Program-made: the position numbers and the translations under genes
Notes under the pieces: generated by a model
Databases searched by the model: none
What the model was told of the DNA's origin: nothing
The model's input: the letters and a program-made list of their open reading frames with translations, nothing else
In this document: one piece after another, positions 13,601 through 28,600 of the stretch
Numbering within the stretch: the stretch's first letter is position 1
Layout: every line of letters starts with the position of its first letter
NCBI GenBank assembly: GCA_029582155.1
Contig: CM055895.1
Location: 13,352,770 to 13,416,769, forward strand
Source: Panopea generosa
Lineage: Eukaryota; Mollusca; Bivalvia; Adapedonta; Hiatellidae
Length of the DNA: 64,000 nucleotides
Reading direction: 5' to 3'

Positions 13601-16600
13601 AAATGGTTGTCAATATTTATGCAATGATGTCCTGTAACGGTCATATTGAATATTCTGAGAGAAGAAAAACACAAACGTAATGCGAGTTGATTAAAAAAAC
13701 ATGTAAAGAATTTGATCAACATATAATGAGGAGTTTAATTAGAGATTTTGCTTGAAATATCGATTGCAGTTTATTTTTTAGTAAATATGGCGGCCAGGTA
13801 AATATACATTTGAATGCAAACATCTCACGGTGTATCGAAGCAAAATAATACTAAAATCAGTTCATCTGTTTTAAACCAACTGTCATTTTCTGAAGTACAC
13901 AGTCATCTTGAAGATATAACATACAGATTGACCATAGGATAATACAAATGAAATCCCAACACTGAAAATGTGGTTTAACAGGATATTCGCAACCTCAAAA
14001 GCCAAAAAGTACCTTTTACAAAACTTGCAGAGAATCCCGCCTTTTGTACAGATCCATCCGAGACAAATTTAACATAAAGTTTATTCGAAGTTGACTTGAT
14101 ATCATCCGGAATCTTGTAGCCACAATAGTTTCCAATAAGTTTGGATGTTTCTTCATCCCCGTCCCGTATTTCCAGGTAATCGTACACACAGTTGTCGTGG
14201 TTCTCAATCTTAAAGGTTATGCATAATCAAAATGTACTTAACCGTGGTTACGAGCACACAGAGCATTATCACGTTCAAGATAGTATAGGCCAAAGCGCCA
14301 GGCACAGGTTTCACTTCATATATTCCTTAACACAATATTTTGTAATGCAATGTACTGTGAATTCAATTAATTGGTTAAATTGTATGTTATCTTTTGATAG
14401 TGTGCAAAGATTCGTTCTGACTTCAATAATGTGTTGGTCATTCAATGTTAAATGATTTAACCCTTTACTTCCTATAGACGCATTTGGACATCTCTTATAT
14501 TGAAAGCATTAATTCACCATGTATCAGCAATGGGTGAATTATGTTCATATTAACTGACAGAGTGGAAAACAGTGCAGGAAGTGTTCAGATTGCTCGAACT
14601 CTTCCTGCACTGTTTTCAAAGGCCTTTTGTAATTGGTGCGGGAAAATATGTATTTATGGAGTAAAGGGTTAAAGAAATTATTTAGAAAAAAATTCAAAAG
14701 TTAAATGTTAACAGAAAAAAATCGTATACACACCAAACTGTAAAACCCAGATATGTTCCATATTTATAGGTACCATAGACAATATACTTGACCAATTGAT
14801 TACGGTCATGAAATGAAACAAATACTGTTGAAATGAGCGTAAACCCGATATGCAATAATAACTAGTATGGTTAGGACGTTATGTAACAATACTGATTTAA
14901 TACTTTAGTAACCAGCATTAATTTATGATAATTGTTTTAGTTTACATAAATCAAACTGGGAATTACATATCAACATTTTCGTTCCTTTTATATTTATAAA
15001 CAACTTGTGCGGGGCTACAAGTTTCTAATGAACACACGGGTCTTACGCGAGATACATCCTCTGGTTACGGTGCACAAGTGTGCCATTTTGTTGCATAATC
15101 TGTCAAGTGGTTAAGTATTTAGTTTGGTTATTGGTTCATCTAATGCTCCTATTTAGATCTGTGTTTATCAGAGATAATCCAACTGCAAATGTAATTAGGA
15201 CATCAACGCTAACAAAAACGAACAGGTGAAACACATTTTTTGCATAGTGTTATATATTATTAAACTCGGCAGTGTTGACAATTCTAAATAACAGTTTACC
15301 TCAAATGACTGAAACTTCACAGCGACTGAGTATTCTTCAGGAACTGTTATTTTCCACACACATTCTTTGTTTGGCTTGTAGTCGTCCGGGTAGTTAGGAC
15401 TAGTCAACTGACCTCTCTCCTTGTTTATTTCACCGCCACAGATTGCTGTTTAAGACACAAAATACATATCACATGACATTTCGCCACGTTAACCTTACAA
15501 ATGCTTTTGAACATATAAATGAAATACATTCCCTGTATCGGCTTTCTTAAATAGTTATCTATTGCTGAAACAAACTATAATTTCAAATTCCAACCATATG
15601 GTATAAAGAAAAATAACACTAATTAGCGTATTCTCGTCTAAGACTTAACACGAGTACATACTACTGTGCATACTCAGTCTGTTGTTTCACCAACATATAC
15701 TTAAATACTTAAAAACTTAAATCTAAAAAAAGCAGCCAGATGATCTTGATTTTAGACTGGATCGAGTAAAACTGTACATTTTTTCATTGATATTGATTAT
15801 ATAATACAATGTAGATAAATAACCCGTCAAATATAGTTTTTAAATATTTAAGTAAAATGTTGGTGAAAAAGAAGCCGGGCTCGTTACGAGCAATCTGGAC
15901 TTTTTCTGCACTGTTTTCAAAGGTCTTCTGTGGTTTTACGCCCTCTAATACCAATCATATCTATTATCGCGACCATTCTAAGCAGTGTCACTATAAGCAG
16001 TTATGGTCATTGCCATGATGTGAAGTCTCAGTTGATGGTTCTTCAAATAATCATTCCACGACTGCCACTGTCTTCATGCCTGGGTCAAATAATCATTCCA
16101 CGACTGCCACTGTCTTCATGCCTGGGTCAAATAATCATTCCACGACTGCCACTGTCTTCATGCCTGGGTCAAAACCAATCTTCAGTCACTCTACAGGAAT
16201 TGTCATCGTCTTCCAGTTTCAAATGTTGTACAACGCGGTAACTTCCATATTGGAAAATTCGTAACCAATGTAACCGTAGCCTGCATATCCAACATAACTA
16301 ATCAGTAATTTGTTTAGTTATGTCCGACTTAAAATCCCATATGTGAACAAGATTGATTGCGTGGTACCATACTGGGTATCAGTGTTGGACGATTGTTATA
16401 TTGCACCGATCGATTTCTACCGAATCTGTTTGTGGTAGTTGTACACAATACAGATACAGGGGCACCTACAGCTTCTAAACGTTGAAACGTTACGCTTGCA
16501 AAACTTCGTCTTCAAAGATTCTCCCTTTTTATCGACCACGTGGCTGATACACACACCTTTAGGTTACCTTGTTGCGTTTACTACAATGCATGAAAAGCCA

Positions 16601-19600
16601 CCAACCACTGTTGTATTTTCATTACCCTTTACAGGTCGTTTTCTCTAGTATATATTTTTAAAATTGTTGTTAATTTACCTTCATATTTAGCTTCGAAACC
16701 TTTGCCGTTACCCAATGTTCTAAACTCGACCCACATACTACTGTCGGAAGAAATCAGGGTACTGGGTAGTTTATCGCCACAGAATCGACCTGGAATGGAA
16801 TATGTGCATTAGCTTTGTGAAACCTAATTAAATGTAGAATCATAAACCATTTTAAAGAGATAAATTCAAACATGGACGGTAGGTAGTTCAATTGATAGAC
16901 TTAGTTGCTCACTCGGTAACGGTTCAGACAAATGGATATTTATACTTTTGTACAATGTATGTAATATAAACATCGTCGGATACCCATTGGTGTCAATTCT
17001 GATACCTGTCATTCACCACCCGTGGGAAATTACACTAGCTCTGTGTCGTTTTACTTGAACAGAACAGAACAAAATACATCTAACGTTAACAACGTCTTAT
17101 CAATACGGTGTTTGCATGAAACTAGCGTTGCGATTGGATAACGTTCCCTTATAAAATTGTGAAGGAACCAATCATATGGTTGCATTGTGGCTCGGTAGAA
17201 ACGGTTGCAAAGCTAGTGTAATATTCCACGGGTGATAAATGGAGAGTATCGAAATGGATTACGCGTGGGTATCCGACGTTGGTATATATAAAACATGGCA
17301 ACCACATGATTCCCACATTGTTCTAATGCTCGACCAAATGACTTCTCAAAATTAACACTCAGTATAGGTCTTCACAGAATTTTGGCTCGAGAACGATTCA
17401 CATACAAGATATAATTTTGAGCTTAATTGGCAATACAGTTAAAATAATTGTATAACTGGCACGTTTGAAGTAAATAGCATATGCAAGATGGCACCAGAGC
17501 AAGAAATAGCATTAGTAAGTGGTCAGAGGAACTTAAAACACAGCTTCAGGACTAAAGTTATTAAATAAAGGAGCATATAAATAAAAATATTAAAAAGGCT
17601 GTAACAGAAAATATGAAATGTTTATACAAATCTAGAATCTATTCAAATAATAGAACTTACATTTTGTTTGTGAAAGCGACAAAAACAAAGCTAAAAAGGA
17701 ATCAATGGGTATTGTGACCCAGTTCCAATAAAGTATGTCTGGCAGTTTAAGAAGACAAAGCATTTAAATAAATTGAGATTTGTTTCAACGGTTAAAACCA
17801 ACTAAAACCAAGTGTACCAATTAATTCAGACATGACGTAGTGTCCATCTCTGACTTCGAGATAGTCTGTATTACATTCCTCTTCTCCTGCTGTATGCCCA
17901 GTGATAGGAATGTCCAGTGCCGTTATATTCAGCACTATTTTTTCTCCGTGAGTCGCCGATATTCTCCATTGGCACAATTCTGGCTTCTCTGGCGTGGGCG
18001 AATGGGAAAATATACCTATAGATTCCTGTAACGTCCGTCCACATACTGCAAGATGTACATTACAAATCATTTATAATCATATTATTCCACATAAAGTTAC
18101 AGATAAGTTCTGGACGTAACTACTTTATTGGATTTAGTTGTTCGTATCCCATGAACGCATACCCGTGAACGGTCATTATAATATAATGCTAATAATAATA
18201 TAACCTAGATGCCCGAGGGCTACAATGGTAGTCCCGCTAGTACATACTTGTCATTAAGCGTTGTCTCATTATGGTGAACATTAACATTTATGGCACTTAA
18301 CCAGATATGGAGCGGACACAAAATGCGCTGTACCTAGTTTTGTCTTTGAACCTCTCAGTTTCACCGTAACCTTTGGGCTATGGACATGGCCCGTATTCAC
18401 TAAACCTCTCAGCTTGTGATTTCCCTCAACTCAAATTTTTGAAATGCTATAACTTCATTTACATTAATTAATAATGTTGTATGTTATCCTTTGCCGATGA
18501 GTAAGGTGTGTTTTGACTTCAACTCTGTATGGTCATTTACATTAATAGTTTTGTATGTTATCCTTTGCCGATGAGTAAGGTGTGTTTTGACTTCAACTCT
18601 GTATGGTCATTTACATTAATAGTTTTGTATGTTATCCTTTGCCGACGAGTAAGGTGTGTTTTGACTTCAACTCTGTGTGGTCATTTACATTAATAGTTTT
18701 GTATGTTATCCTTTGCCGACGAGTAAGGTGTGTTTTGACTTCAACTCTGTGTGGTCATTTACATTAATAGTTTTGTATGTTATCCTTTGCCGACGAGTAA
18801 GGTGTGTTTTGACTTCAACTCTGTGTGGTCATTTACATTAATAATCTTATATGTTATCCTTTGCCGATGAGTAAGGTGTGTTTTGACTTCAACTCTGTAT
18901 GGTCATTTACATTAATAGTTTTGTATGTTATCCTTTGCCGATGAGTAAGGTGTGTTTTGACTTCAACTCTGTATGGTCATTTACATTAATAGTTTTGTAT
19001 GTTATCCTTTGCCGACGAGTAAGGTGTGTTTTGACTTCAACTCTGTGTGGTCATTTACATTAATAGTTTTGTATGTTATCCTTTGCCGACGAGTAAGGTG
19101 TGTTTTGACTTCAACTCTGTGTGGTCATTTACATTAATAGTTTTGTATGTTATCCTTTGCCGACGAGTAAGGTGTGTTTTGACTTCAACTCTGTATGGTC
19201 ATTTACATTAATAGTTTTGTATGTTATCCTTTGCCGATGAGTAAGGTGTGTTTTGACTTCAACTCTGTATGGTCATTTACATTAATAGTTTTGTATGTTA
19301 TCCTTTGCCGACGAGTAAGGTGTGTTTTGACTTCAACTCTGTGTGGTCATTTACATTAATAGTTTTGTATGTTATCCTTTGCCGACGAGTAAGGTGTGTT
19401 TTGACTTCAACTCTGTGTGGTCATTTACATTAATAGTTTTGTATGTTATCCTTTGCCGACGAGTAAGGTGTGTTTTGACTTCAACTCTGTGTGGTCATTT
19501 ACATTAATAATCTTATATGTTATCCTTTGCCGACGAGTAAGGTGTGTTTTGACTTCAACTCTGTGTGGCCATTTACATTAATAATCTTGTATGTTATCCT

Positions 19601-22600
19601 TTGCCGACGAGTAAGGTGTGTTTTGACTTCAACTCTGTGTGGTCATTTACATTAATAGTTTTGTATGTTATCCTTTGCCGACGAGTAAGGTGTGTTTTGA
19701 CTTCAACTCTGTGTGGTCATTTACATTAATAATCTTATATGTTATCCTTTGCCGACGAGTAAGGTGTGTTTTGACTTCAACTCTGTGTGGTCATTTACAT
19801 TAATAGTTTTGTATGTTATCCTTTGCCGACGAGTAAGGTGTGTTTTGACTTCAACTCTGTGTGGTCATTTACATTAATAATCTTATATGTTATCCTTTGC
19901 CGATGAGTAAGGTGTGTTTTGACTACAACTCTGTGTGGTCATTTACATTAATAGTTTTGTATGTTATCCTTTGCCGATGAGTAAGGTGTGTTTTGACTTC
20001 AACTCTGTGTGGCCATTTACATTAATAATCTTATATGTTATCCTTTGCCGATGAGTAAGATGTGTTTTGACTACAGCTCTGTGTGGCCATTTACATTAAT
20101 AGTTTTGTATGTTATCCTTTGCCGATGAGTAAGGTGTGTTTTGACTACAACTCCGTGTTGTCATTTACATTAATAGTTTTGTATGTTATCCTTTGCCGAT
20201 GAGTAAGATGTGTTTTGACTTCAACTCCGTGTTGTCATTTACATTAATAATCTTATATGTTATCCTTTGCCGATGAGTAAGGTGTGTTTTGACTACAACT
20301 CTGTGTGGTCATTTAATGTATAGTTGTTAAAGATTATTTTTAGAGAAAATGATATTTTTGAGATGAGGAAAATCTCAACTTGAGATGTTTAGTGAACCCG
20401 GCCCTGGTCTGATTATGGTGAACATTTGTTCTATGTTAGTTCAAAATATGTCAAGTGGTTTAAAATGTATAGAGTGGACGTGAAATTTTAAAAGTATTTC
20501 AGACCTTGAATCTCTAAGCATTATCTTGACCTTTGTCACATCGTCTGATTATGGTGAACATGTCTGCCATTGTATTTCAAAATATGCCAAATGGTTTACA
20601 AAATGGAGCGGACACGAAATATTAATATGTATTTCTAACGTAATACATGTATTACCTGTTTTTATCGTTAACCTCCAAGTATGACATTGACCTTTGAGCT
20701 AAGGACAACGGTCCTGCGCGCGACAATCGTGTGAGTTTGGTGAATGTTTTTTTTTGTGCAATGATATTTCAAAATCCCTTTATCACTTTCATGGTGATTT
20801 CAAGCTAGTATCTCAATTAAATATATTTTCGTAAGACATTTGATTCTCTCTCTTTCAATTATGAGAGGTTTACTTTGTCCACCTGCAATAAAAACATTAA
20901 GGCCTTATTTCTTATTGAAAATTTATTCTGAAAATAGGGGAATACAAATATGAAAAATACACTTAATGGTTAAAAAAATAATTGAACTACTTACATGGAC
21001 ATTTGTATAGTTTGTTTGCCTGTGCAATGTCGCCAGGACTCAATCGAACTCTCTGTCCAATTTCAGGACGCACCACCATATCTGGCTTCTTACGTGGCAG
21101 AATGGTATCCACGTACGTGGCACGTGCAAATGTGTTGCGTGCGTAGTGCATTATACTGCCATAGTCGTAACCTTCTCCCAGTGAGTTTACCTCTAATGGT
21201 GTCAATTTGTTGAAGTTATATTGCTGACCTGATAATGAAAAACAAGCTTTGATATAATACTAGCAATTAAAAAGATAAAACTAGATTCGATGCTTGCCAG
21301 ACAATTTCGTAAAATCAGAGATATATTTTAGAAGTCGCCTTGGATCGACATATGATATGGAGCCTTCCTGATACGACATGAAGGGAAAATTACACATATA
21401 AGAAGCATTGTTGGTATACTAGGTAAAACAATGTATCTATCAAAATCATGGACGGTATGATATATTGCTACTGAAACGATGCATACAGATCCTTCTTAAC
21501 AGATCGCAATCTTTTGGCAATACATGGGCGTTTCGCATTGTTCGTTGCCCAGATTCGATTAGATGCTTTTCATTTTGACTCATAATAATGGATCCAAGTT
21601 TTGTCACCTGTAACTAAATTCTTAATATTGCTGTATTTTGGATACAGTTTTTGCGCTATAACAATTCTTTTTTCTTTCGGTCTGCTGTCAACAAATGCGA
21701 TATCCATCGTGAATTTATTTTCTTAACTTTTGGACGCTTTTTCTTATTTAGATAAACCTGAGCTAACAGGTTTTTCATTCCTTGCTGGACATCGAGCATC
21801 AGTTTTAATGGAAGTTTTCGATGTTTTCTTTGGTTATTTGGTTGTTGACGTTACAGGAAGATCAGGGCGAACAGCATCTTATACATTTCAGATGCTGTTG
21901 CCTGGATTGAAAATTGGACACCCACCTACAAATAATATTATACGACATTTGAATTTCCCTGTAAATTTCACAAACGTTTTAACGTCAACCCAAGTAATGA
22001 CCTACCTCGAATATAGGCTCTAATTACAAGCACATTTTGCACAGTGTAAGGAATGAGCCATAAAGCTATGTACATTTATCTAAGGTCATTGAATGACACA
22101 CATCAATGATCATTCTAGAGAGACGAAGTTGTTCCATAAATCTATATCATGGTTTCCAAGAAGTAATACAGCAGTCGCATTATTTATGGAACATCCCTCG
22201 TAAAATGGGGCAATGGACCAGATTCTTAAATAGGTTTGTTTAAGATAAACCATTAATTAACGAATCAATAGCTGTCAGCGGACATAGCAACTTGAATAAA
22301 TTCACATTGTTACAGTATCTAATATCTATAATATGAACCGTCACAAAAACAGGTATATCTCTATCATACATGTATACGGAAGTAGGAATATTACTGCGCG
22401 CTATACACACTATGTATATCTCTAAGATATTCTTGCGACACAAAAAATAACACAAAGTAAAAGAAAATCAGTCTTAGATTTAATACCAGTTCAGAAGGAA
22501 AATTATGTACCACTTTGCCATGTTACCACCAAGACATTTATTCCACGGGACAAAATTTTCGTTCCTAGCCTCATATTTTTATTTTTTTATAAAACGATAT

Positions 22601-25600
22601 ATATGTTGTTAATTTATTACCTGGCATGATATTTTTGTAAATTATCTTCACGTGCTCGTCTCTGTCTGGCCTCGTGTGTTCGTGCCAAAACCCAATAACA
22701 TGACCAAGTTCATGTACCACGATTCCAAATTTATCACAATTTTTTCCTATACTGATAGCTTGATTTCCATTACCACGTTTTCCAACAAATGAACAGCATC
22801 TGTAATATGAAAATATAGATTTTTATTAAAGAATAAGTAAATGATAGTCTTGGACGTAAGTATTGGGCTATTTTGAAAAGGTCTTGCACTGTACATGTTT
22901 TGTCCGTTATAGACTTTGTTGTAACTGTATTGCAATGCAAGTATATGATTATAGTACATGTATGAAAAATATGTACAGTACTATAATGTATATGTCTTAG
23001 ACTCTCAAGTGTTGCACTATATTATATATTATAAACGTTTTGCCCTGTAAGTGTTGGACTGTATTGCAAATACTGTACACTGTAAGTGTTCCACTGTATC
23101 ATATATATGTCTTGCCCTGTAAGTGTTGGACTATACTGCAAATGCCGTGAACTGTAAGTCTTCCACTGTATCATATATATGTCTTGCCCTGTAAGTGTCG
23201 GACTGTATTGTAAATGCCGTGCACTGTTAGTGTTCCACTTTATCATATACACGTCTTGTCCTGTAAGTGTTAGACTATACTGCAAATGCCGTGCACTGTA
23301 AGTGTTCCATTATATCATATATATATGTCTTGCCCTGTAAGTGTTGGACTATGCTGCAAATGCCGTGCACTGTAAATGTTCCACTATATCATATATACGT
23401 CTTGCCCTGTAAGTGTTGGACTATATTGTAAATGCCGTGCACTGTAAGTGTTTAACTTTATCATGTATACGTCTTGCCCTGTAAGTGTTGGACTATATTG
23501 TAAATGCCGTGCACTGTAAGTGTTCCACTGTATCATATATATGTCTTGCCCTGTAAGTGTTGGACTATATTGTAAATGCCGTGCACTGTAAGTGTTCCAC
23601 TATATCATATATATGTCTTGCCCTGTAAGTGTTGGACTATACTGCAAATGCCTTGCACTGTAAGTGTTCCACTATATCATATATACGTCTTGCTCTGTAA
23701 CTTTTGGACTATATTGTAAATGCCGTGCTCTGTAAGTGTTCCACTATATCATATATACGTCTTGCCCTGTAAGTGTTGGACTTTACTGTAAATGCCGTGC
23801 ACTGTAAGTGTTCCACTATATCATATATACGTTTTGCCCTGTAAGTGTTGGACAATACTGCAAATGCCGTGCACTGTAAGTGTTCCACTATATCATATAT
23901 ACGTCTTGCCCTGTAAGTGTTGGACTATACTGCAAATGCCGTGCACTGTAAGTGTTCCCCTATATCATATATACGTCTTGCCCTGTAAGTGTTGGACTAC
24001 ATTGCAAATGCCGTGCACTGTAAGTGTTCCACTGTATCATATATACGTCTTGCCCTGTAAGTGTTGGACAATACTGCAAATGCTGTGCACTGCAAGTGTT
24101 CCACTGTATCATATATACGTCTTGCCCTGTAAGTGTTGGACTATACTGCACATGCCGTGCACTGTAAGTGTTCCACTGTATCATATATACGTCTTGCCCT
24201 GTAAGTGTTGGACAATACTGCAAATGCTGTGCACTGCAAGTGTTTAACTTTATCATATATACGTCTTGCCCTGTAAGTGTTGGACTATACTGTAAATGCC
24301 GTGCACTGTAAGTGTTCCACTATATCATATATACGTCTTGCCCTGTAAGTGTTGGACTATACTGTAAATGCCGTGCACTGTAAGTGTTCAACTTTATCAT
24401 ATATACGTCTTGCCCTTTAAGTGTCGGACTGTATTGTAAATGCCGTGCACTGTTAGTGTTCCACTATATCATATATACGTCTTGCCCTGTTAGTGTTGGA
24501 CTATACTGTAAATGCCGTGCACTGTAAGTGTTCAACTTTATCATATATACGTCTTGCCCTGTAAGTGTCGGACTGTATTGTAAATGCCTAGCACTGTAAG
24601 TGTTCCACTATATCATATATACGTCTTGCCCTGTAAGTGTTGGACTATATTGTAAATGCCGTGCACTGTAAGTGTTCCACTATATCATATATACGTATTG
24701 CCCTGTACGTATTGGACTATACTGCAAATGCCGTGCATTGTTAGTGTTCCACTATATCATATATACGTCTTGCCCTGTAAGTGTTGGACTATATTGTAAA
24801 TGCCGTGCACTGTAAGTGTTCCACTGTATCATATATACGTCTTGCCCTGTAAGTGTTGGACTATACTGCAAATGCCGTGCACTGTAAGTGTTCCACTTTA
24901 TCATATATACGTCTTGCCCTGTAAGTGTTGGACTATATTGTAAATGCCGTGCACTGTAAGTGTTCCACTATATCATATATACGTCTTGCCCTGTAAGTGT
25001 TGGACTATACTGCAAATGCCGTGCACTGTAAGTGTTCCACTATATCATATATACGTCTTGCTCTGTAAGTGTTGGACTATACTGCAAATGCCGTGCACTG
25101 TAAATGTTCCACTATATCATATATACGTCTTGCCCTGTAAGTGTTGGACTATACTGCAAATGCCGTGCACTGTAAGTGTTCCACTTTATCATATATACGT
25201 CTTGCCCTGTAAGTGTTGGACTATATTGTAAATGCCGTGCACTGTAAGTGTTCCACTATATCATATATACGTCTTGCCCTGTAAGTGTTGGACTATACTG
25301 CAAATGCCGTGCACTGTAAGTGTTCCACTATATCATATATACGTCTTGCTCTGTAAGTGTTGGACTATACTGCAAATGCCGTGCACTGTAAGTGTTCCAC
25401 TATATCATATATACGTCTTGCTTTGTAAGTGTTGGACTGTATTGTAAATACCGTACACTGTAAGTGTTCCACTATATCATATATACGTCTTGCCCTGTAA
25501 GTGTGGGACTGTATTATAACTGTAATCTCCTGTACGTATAAAAATCATGCAATGTTCGTGTTGAAATATAATATAAATGAATTGTTCTGCACGTATTTAG

Positions 25601-28600
25601 TTTATGAATATATTTCATTGCATAATAACTACTACATTAATTATTTAATTTTGCCAGTTCAAAAACTATCAGATATGGCTTAAGGGTTCTAATAAAATTT
25701 CCAGTTATAATGCAATAACACATTTCCACGTAATATAACTGAATAACAAAAAATGTGATTATTCGCTCTCAGACTCATCGTCGGTATAACAATTTATATT
25801 CGTGTTTCATTGTGGTTAACCAGCATAGCAAACATAACGAATGCATGTAAATGCTAACATCCATATTGAAAAGTTGAAATGTAAACGAAATTTAAGACCA
25901 CCAGGCCATCTACAAGTACATACATTCCCAAGAGAAACGTGTTATGATTGTTTTTGTATTTAGGCAGGTGAAATGATCGGATAGTTAAAAAATATAAGAA
26001 CAGAAATACTTTAATTTCTTTTAGATTTTCAAGATGTAACTGAGACAATTATTTCCATATCGACAGCTCATTTATATCATGAATACGCAGTTTGAGAAAC
26101 CCAATGAGGTTGACATAATCAGAAATTTATATTTTTGGAAGAGTCGCAGGAGTATGAGCTACGTTGAGTTTTCATTAATGTTGAACTTTTTGACCAGAGT
26201 TGATTTAATTTGACTTATTAAAACATTCAATCAAACTTTAATGCTTACAAACAATTTGACAGAGTTTCATTCCTATCTGTGTATGCTGGTTGTATGGTGT
26301 TTAGTGTCGTATTCCATAATTGTTAGTTATAACGGGACGGTGTCTACTTGAGACAGTATTCCAAGCGCTGCCAACTGGAGTATCATGCCGCAGACACATG
26401 ATATGATATTCCACCCAGTCAAGTTATACTGACACCGGGCCGACTAGACCAAGAAATATCATCTAAATTCTAAATGATGAGCACCAAGCAAAGAAGCTTC
26501 TAATATCAATTTTCAAGCCTTTGGCATGACCAGCCCGGTGATCGAATCCACGACCTTCAACAGACGAGGCGGACGCTCTCGGCCACCTAGTGGTTAATAG
26601 TTTCTGACAAAGTGAGCTAAACTCAAAAACCTTAAAAAAAAGTTAAATATGCGTAGGCGTAAATGAATTACCTGAAAAGGTCAATGTCGTCAAAGAAAAT
26701 AGTACATGCTTTTGAGTAGTACTATCAATTGCAGCCGTCGACGGAAAATTAACACGTCTCTTTGTATTTTCGAAAATGAGAGTCTAACACGGGTAATAAA
26801 TTCTCGAATATGAAGTTTTGAACACTATGACTTTGAAATACGTTTTACGATATGGTTATACGTTCATAGATATAAAGACTTATGTGATGTGAGGGTAAGT
26901 GTACATTGCCGTGTGCCAATTTTATGTTTCTAAATGTGTCTTGATTACCATTCCAGAGACAAGTCTTGACCACTTCCATGTACCTATATCGGTGTGATCA
27001 TTTTTATGTGTCTCTACTTAACGCCTTTAAAAACGCAATTGAATATTGAATATACGTTTGTCCCCGATCTGCTTGTATCATTATCGGTTCATATATAACA
27101 AAGCCGGGCGCGGTTAGCTCAGTCGGTTACGCGTCTGACTATCAATCCAGGGGCCGTGAGTTCGAATCCCCCGCCCGGCAACAGTCTCCGTGATGATTGA
27201 TATACGACATTGTGTCTCATTGTCATTCGTCTCTCACCACTGATTCAAGTGGGAAAGTTATCAGTTACTTGCGGAGATGGGGTGTGCTCAAGTACTGGTT
27301 AATTCCAGGAAACAGTGGTTAGGTTAACTGATCATCTGTAAGCCCTCGATGGCATAAACATTACGCTAAATATTCAATCAATCAATCAATATATAACAAA
27401 ACTGCAATAAATTTGTAAAATCTGTGTTTAAAGTGATGAAATTGTTGGAATAAAATTGAAAAACAAGGAAATAAAGTTTTGTCTTGGCTTATCATTAATA
27501 TCCTAGCTGGATTTGATACTCACACTTGCTTTTTTAAAGACTTTGAGTATATATCGATGTATAACATATATTCAGCAAAATAGCACATGTTTCCTACTTC
27601 GTAAACACTTGCTTACCCACATGGTCGTTCGGTAAACACGATATAGTTCTTGTGTTCAGGTGTCTTTTCAACAAAAGTTACACAGGTGTAGTTCTCCCAG
27701 TGCCTCATAGCAAGTTTAAACAATGCCTTGTGTGCACCTGGAATAGTGAATAAGAGTTTACGTCAATCAGAGAAAACCTGGTTTACCATGGTGGCGAACC
27801 CACGTGAATTTATGCTATGGTGCGGTGCATATATAAGTATTAATATATACGTCTTTATTTCGTGAATGTTCGTGAATCATTAAGAAAGATATCTACAAAA
27901 TGTTACCTGAAGTGGGCAATTATTCTCGAAGTTTTTTGCACCACTCCATAGCATAAAGTCACGCTGATTCGCCACCGTGTTAGCGTAACTGATTTGTTTC
28001 CACGGCCAAGCATTGTTCAACTGAACGACAAGCAAATCACACTGAATGCGACATGCATATAATAAGAGTTTTCCGGTGCTTGTAAAGATGACGTGTAATT
28101 CTGGATAAGATCAAATGATAAATGCAGGTGCTACCGCTTACAAAACAAGTTTGTTTGTTTGTTTATTTACACTTCAAAGACACCAATAATAGTTCTATTA
28201 ATTTAAGTATAATTACATTTCATCATTTCTAAAAGTATGTCAAAGATAAGTTAAACAAGAAAATATCGGTGGAACAGCTAACCTGACTTTTTATGTACCT
28301 GATATTTTATGTATTTTCTCAAAAAAGTATCAAAGCAATTTTCTTGAAATTTGAACCTAAATAAGAAAGATCATTTAGGCTATGTAAAGATCATTTTGGA
28401 TCATTTAGGCTATGTAAAGATCATTAAGACTATGTAAAGATCATTTAGATCATTAAGGCTATGTAAAGATCATTTAGGCTATGTAAAGATCATTTAGGCT
28501 ATGTAAAGATCATTAAGGCTATGTAAAGATCATTTAGGCTGTGTAAAGATCATTTAGGATCATTTAGGCTATGTAAAGATCATTTAAGCTATGTAAAGCT

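Noticed and set aside
21730..22023. A 97-codon plus-strand gene
   Set aside because: It is antisense to the mariner relic.
23792..25447. Several 70-150-codon frames with a [14 protein letters not shown] motif
   Set aside because: This is a 72-bp repeat (24 codons) lying in an intron, and the frames are artefacts.
27103..27180. A tRNA gene
   Set aside because: The acceptor-like stem is good, but the D stem and T stem do not pair. The head is followed by a shared body and (CAAT)n tail, so it is a SINE.
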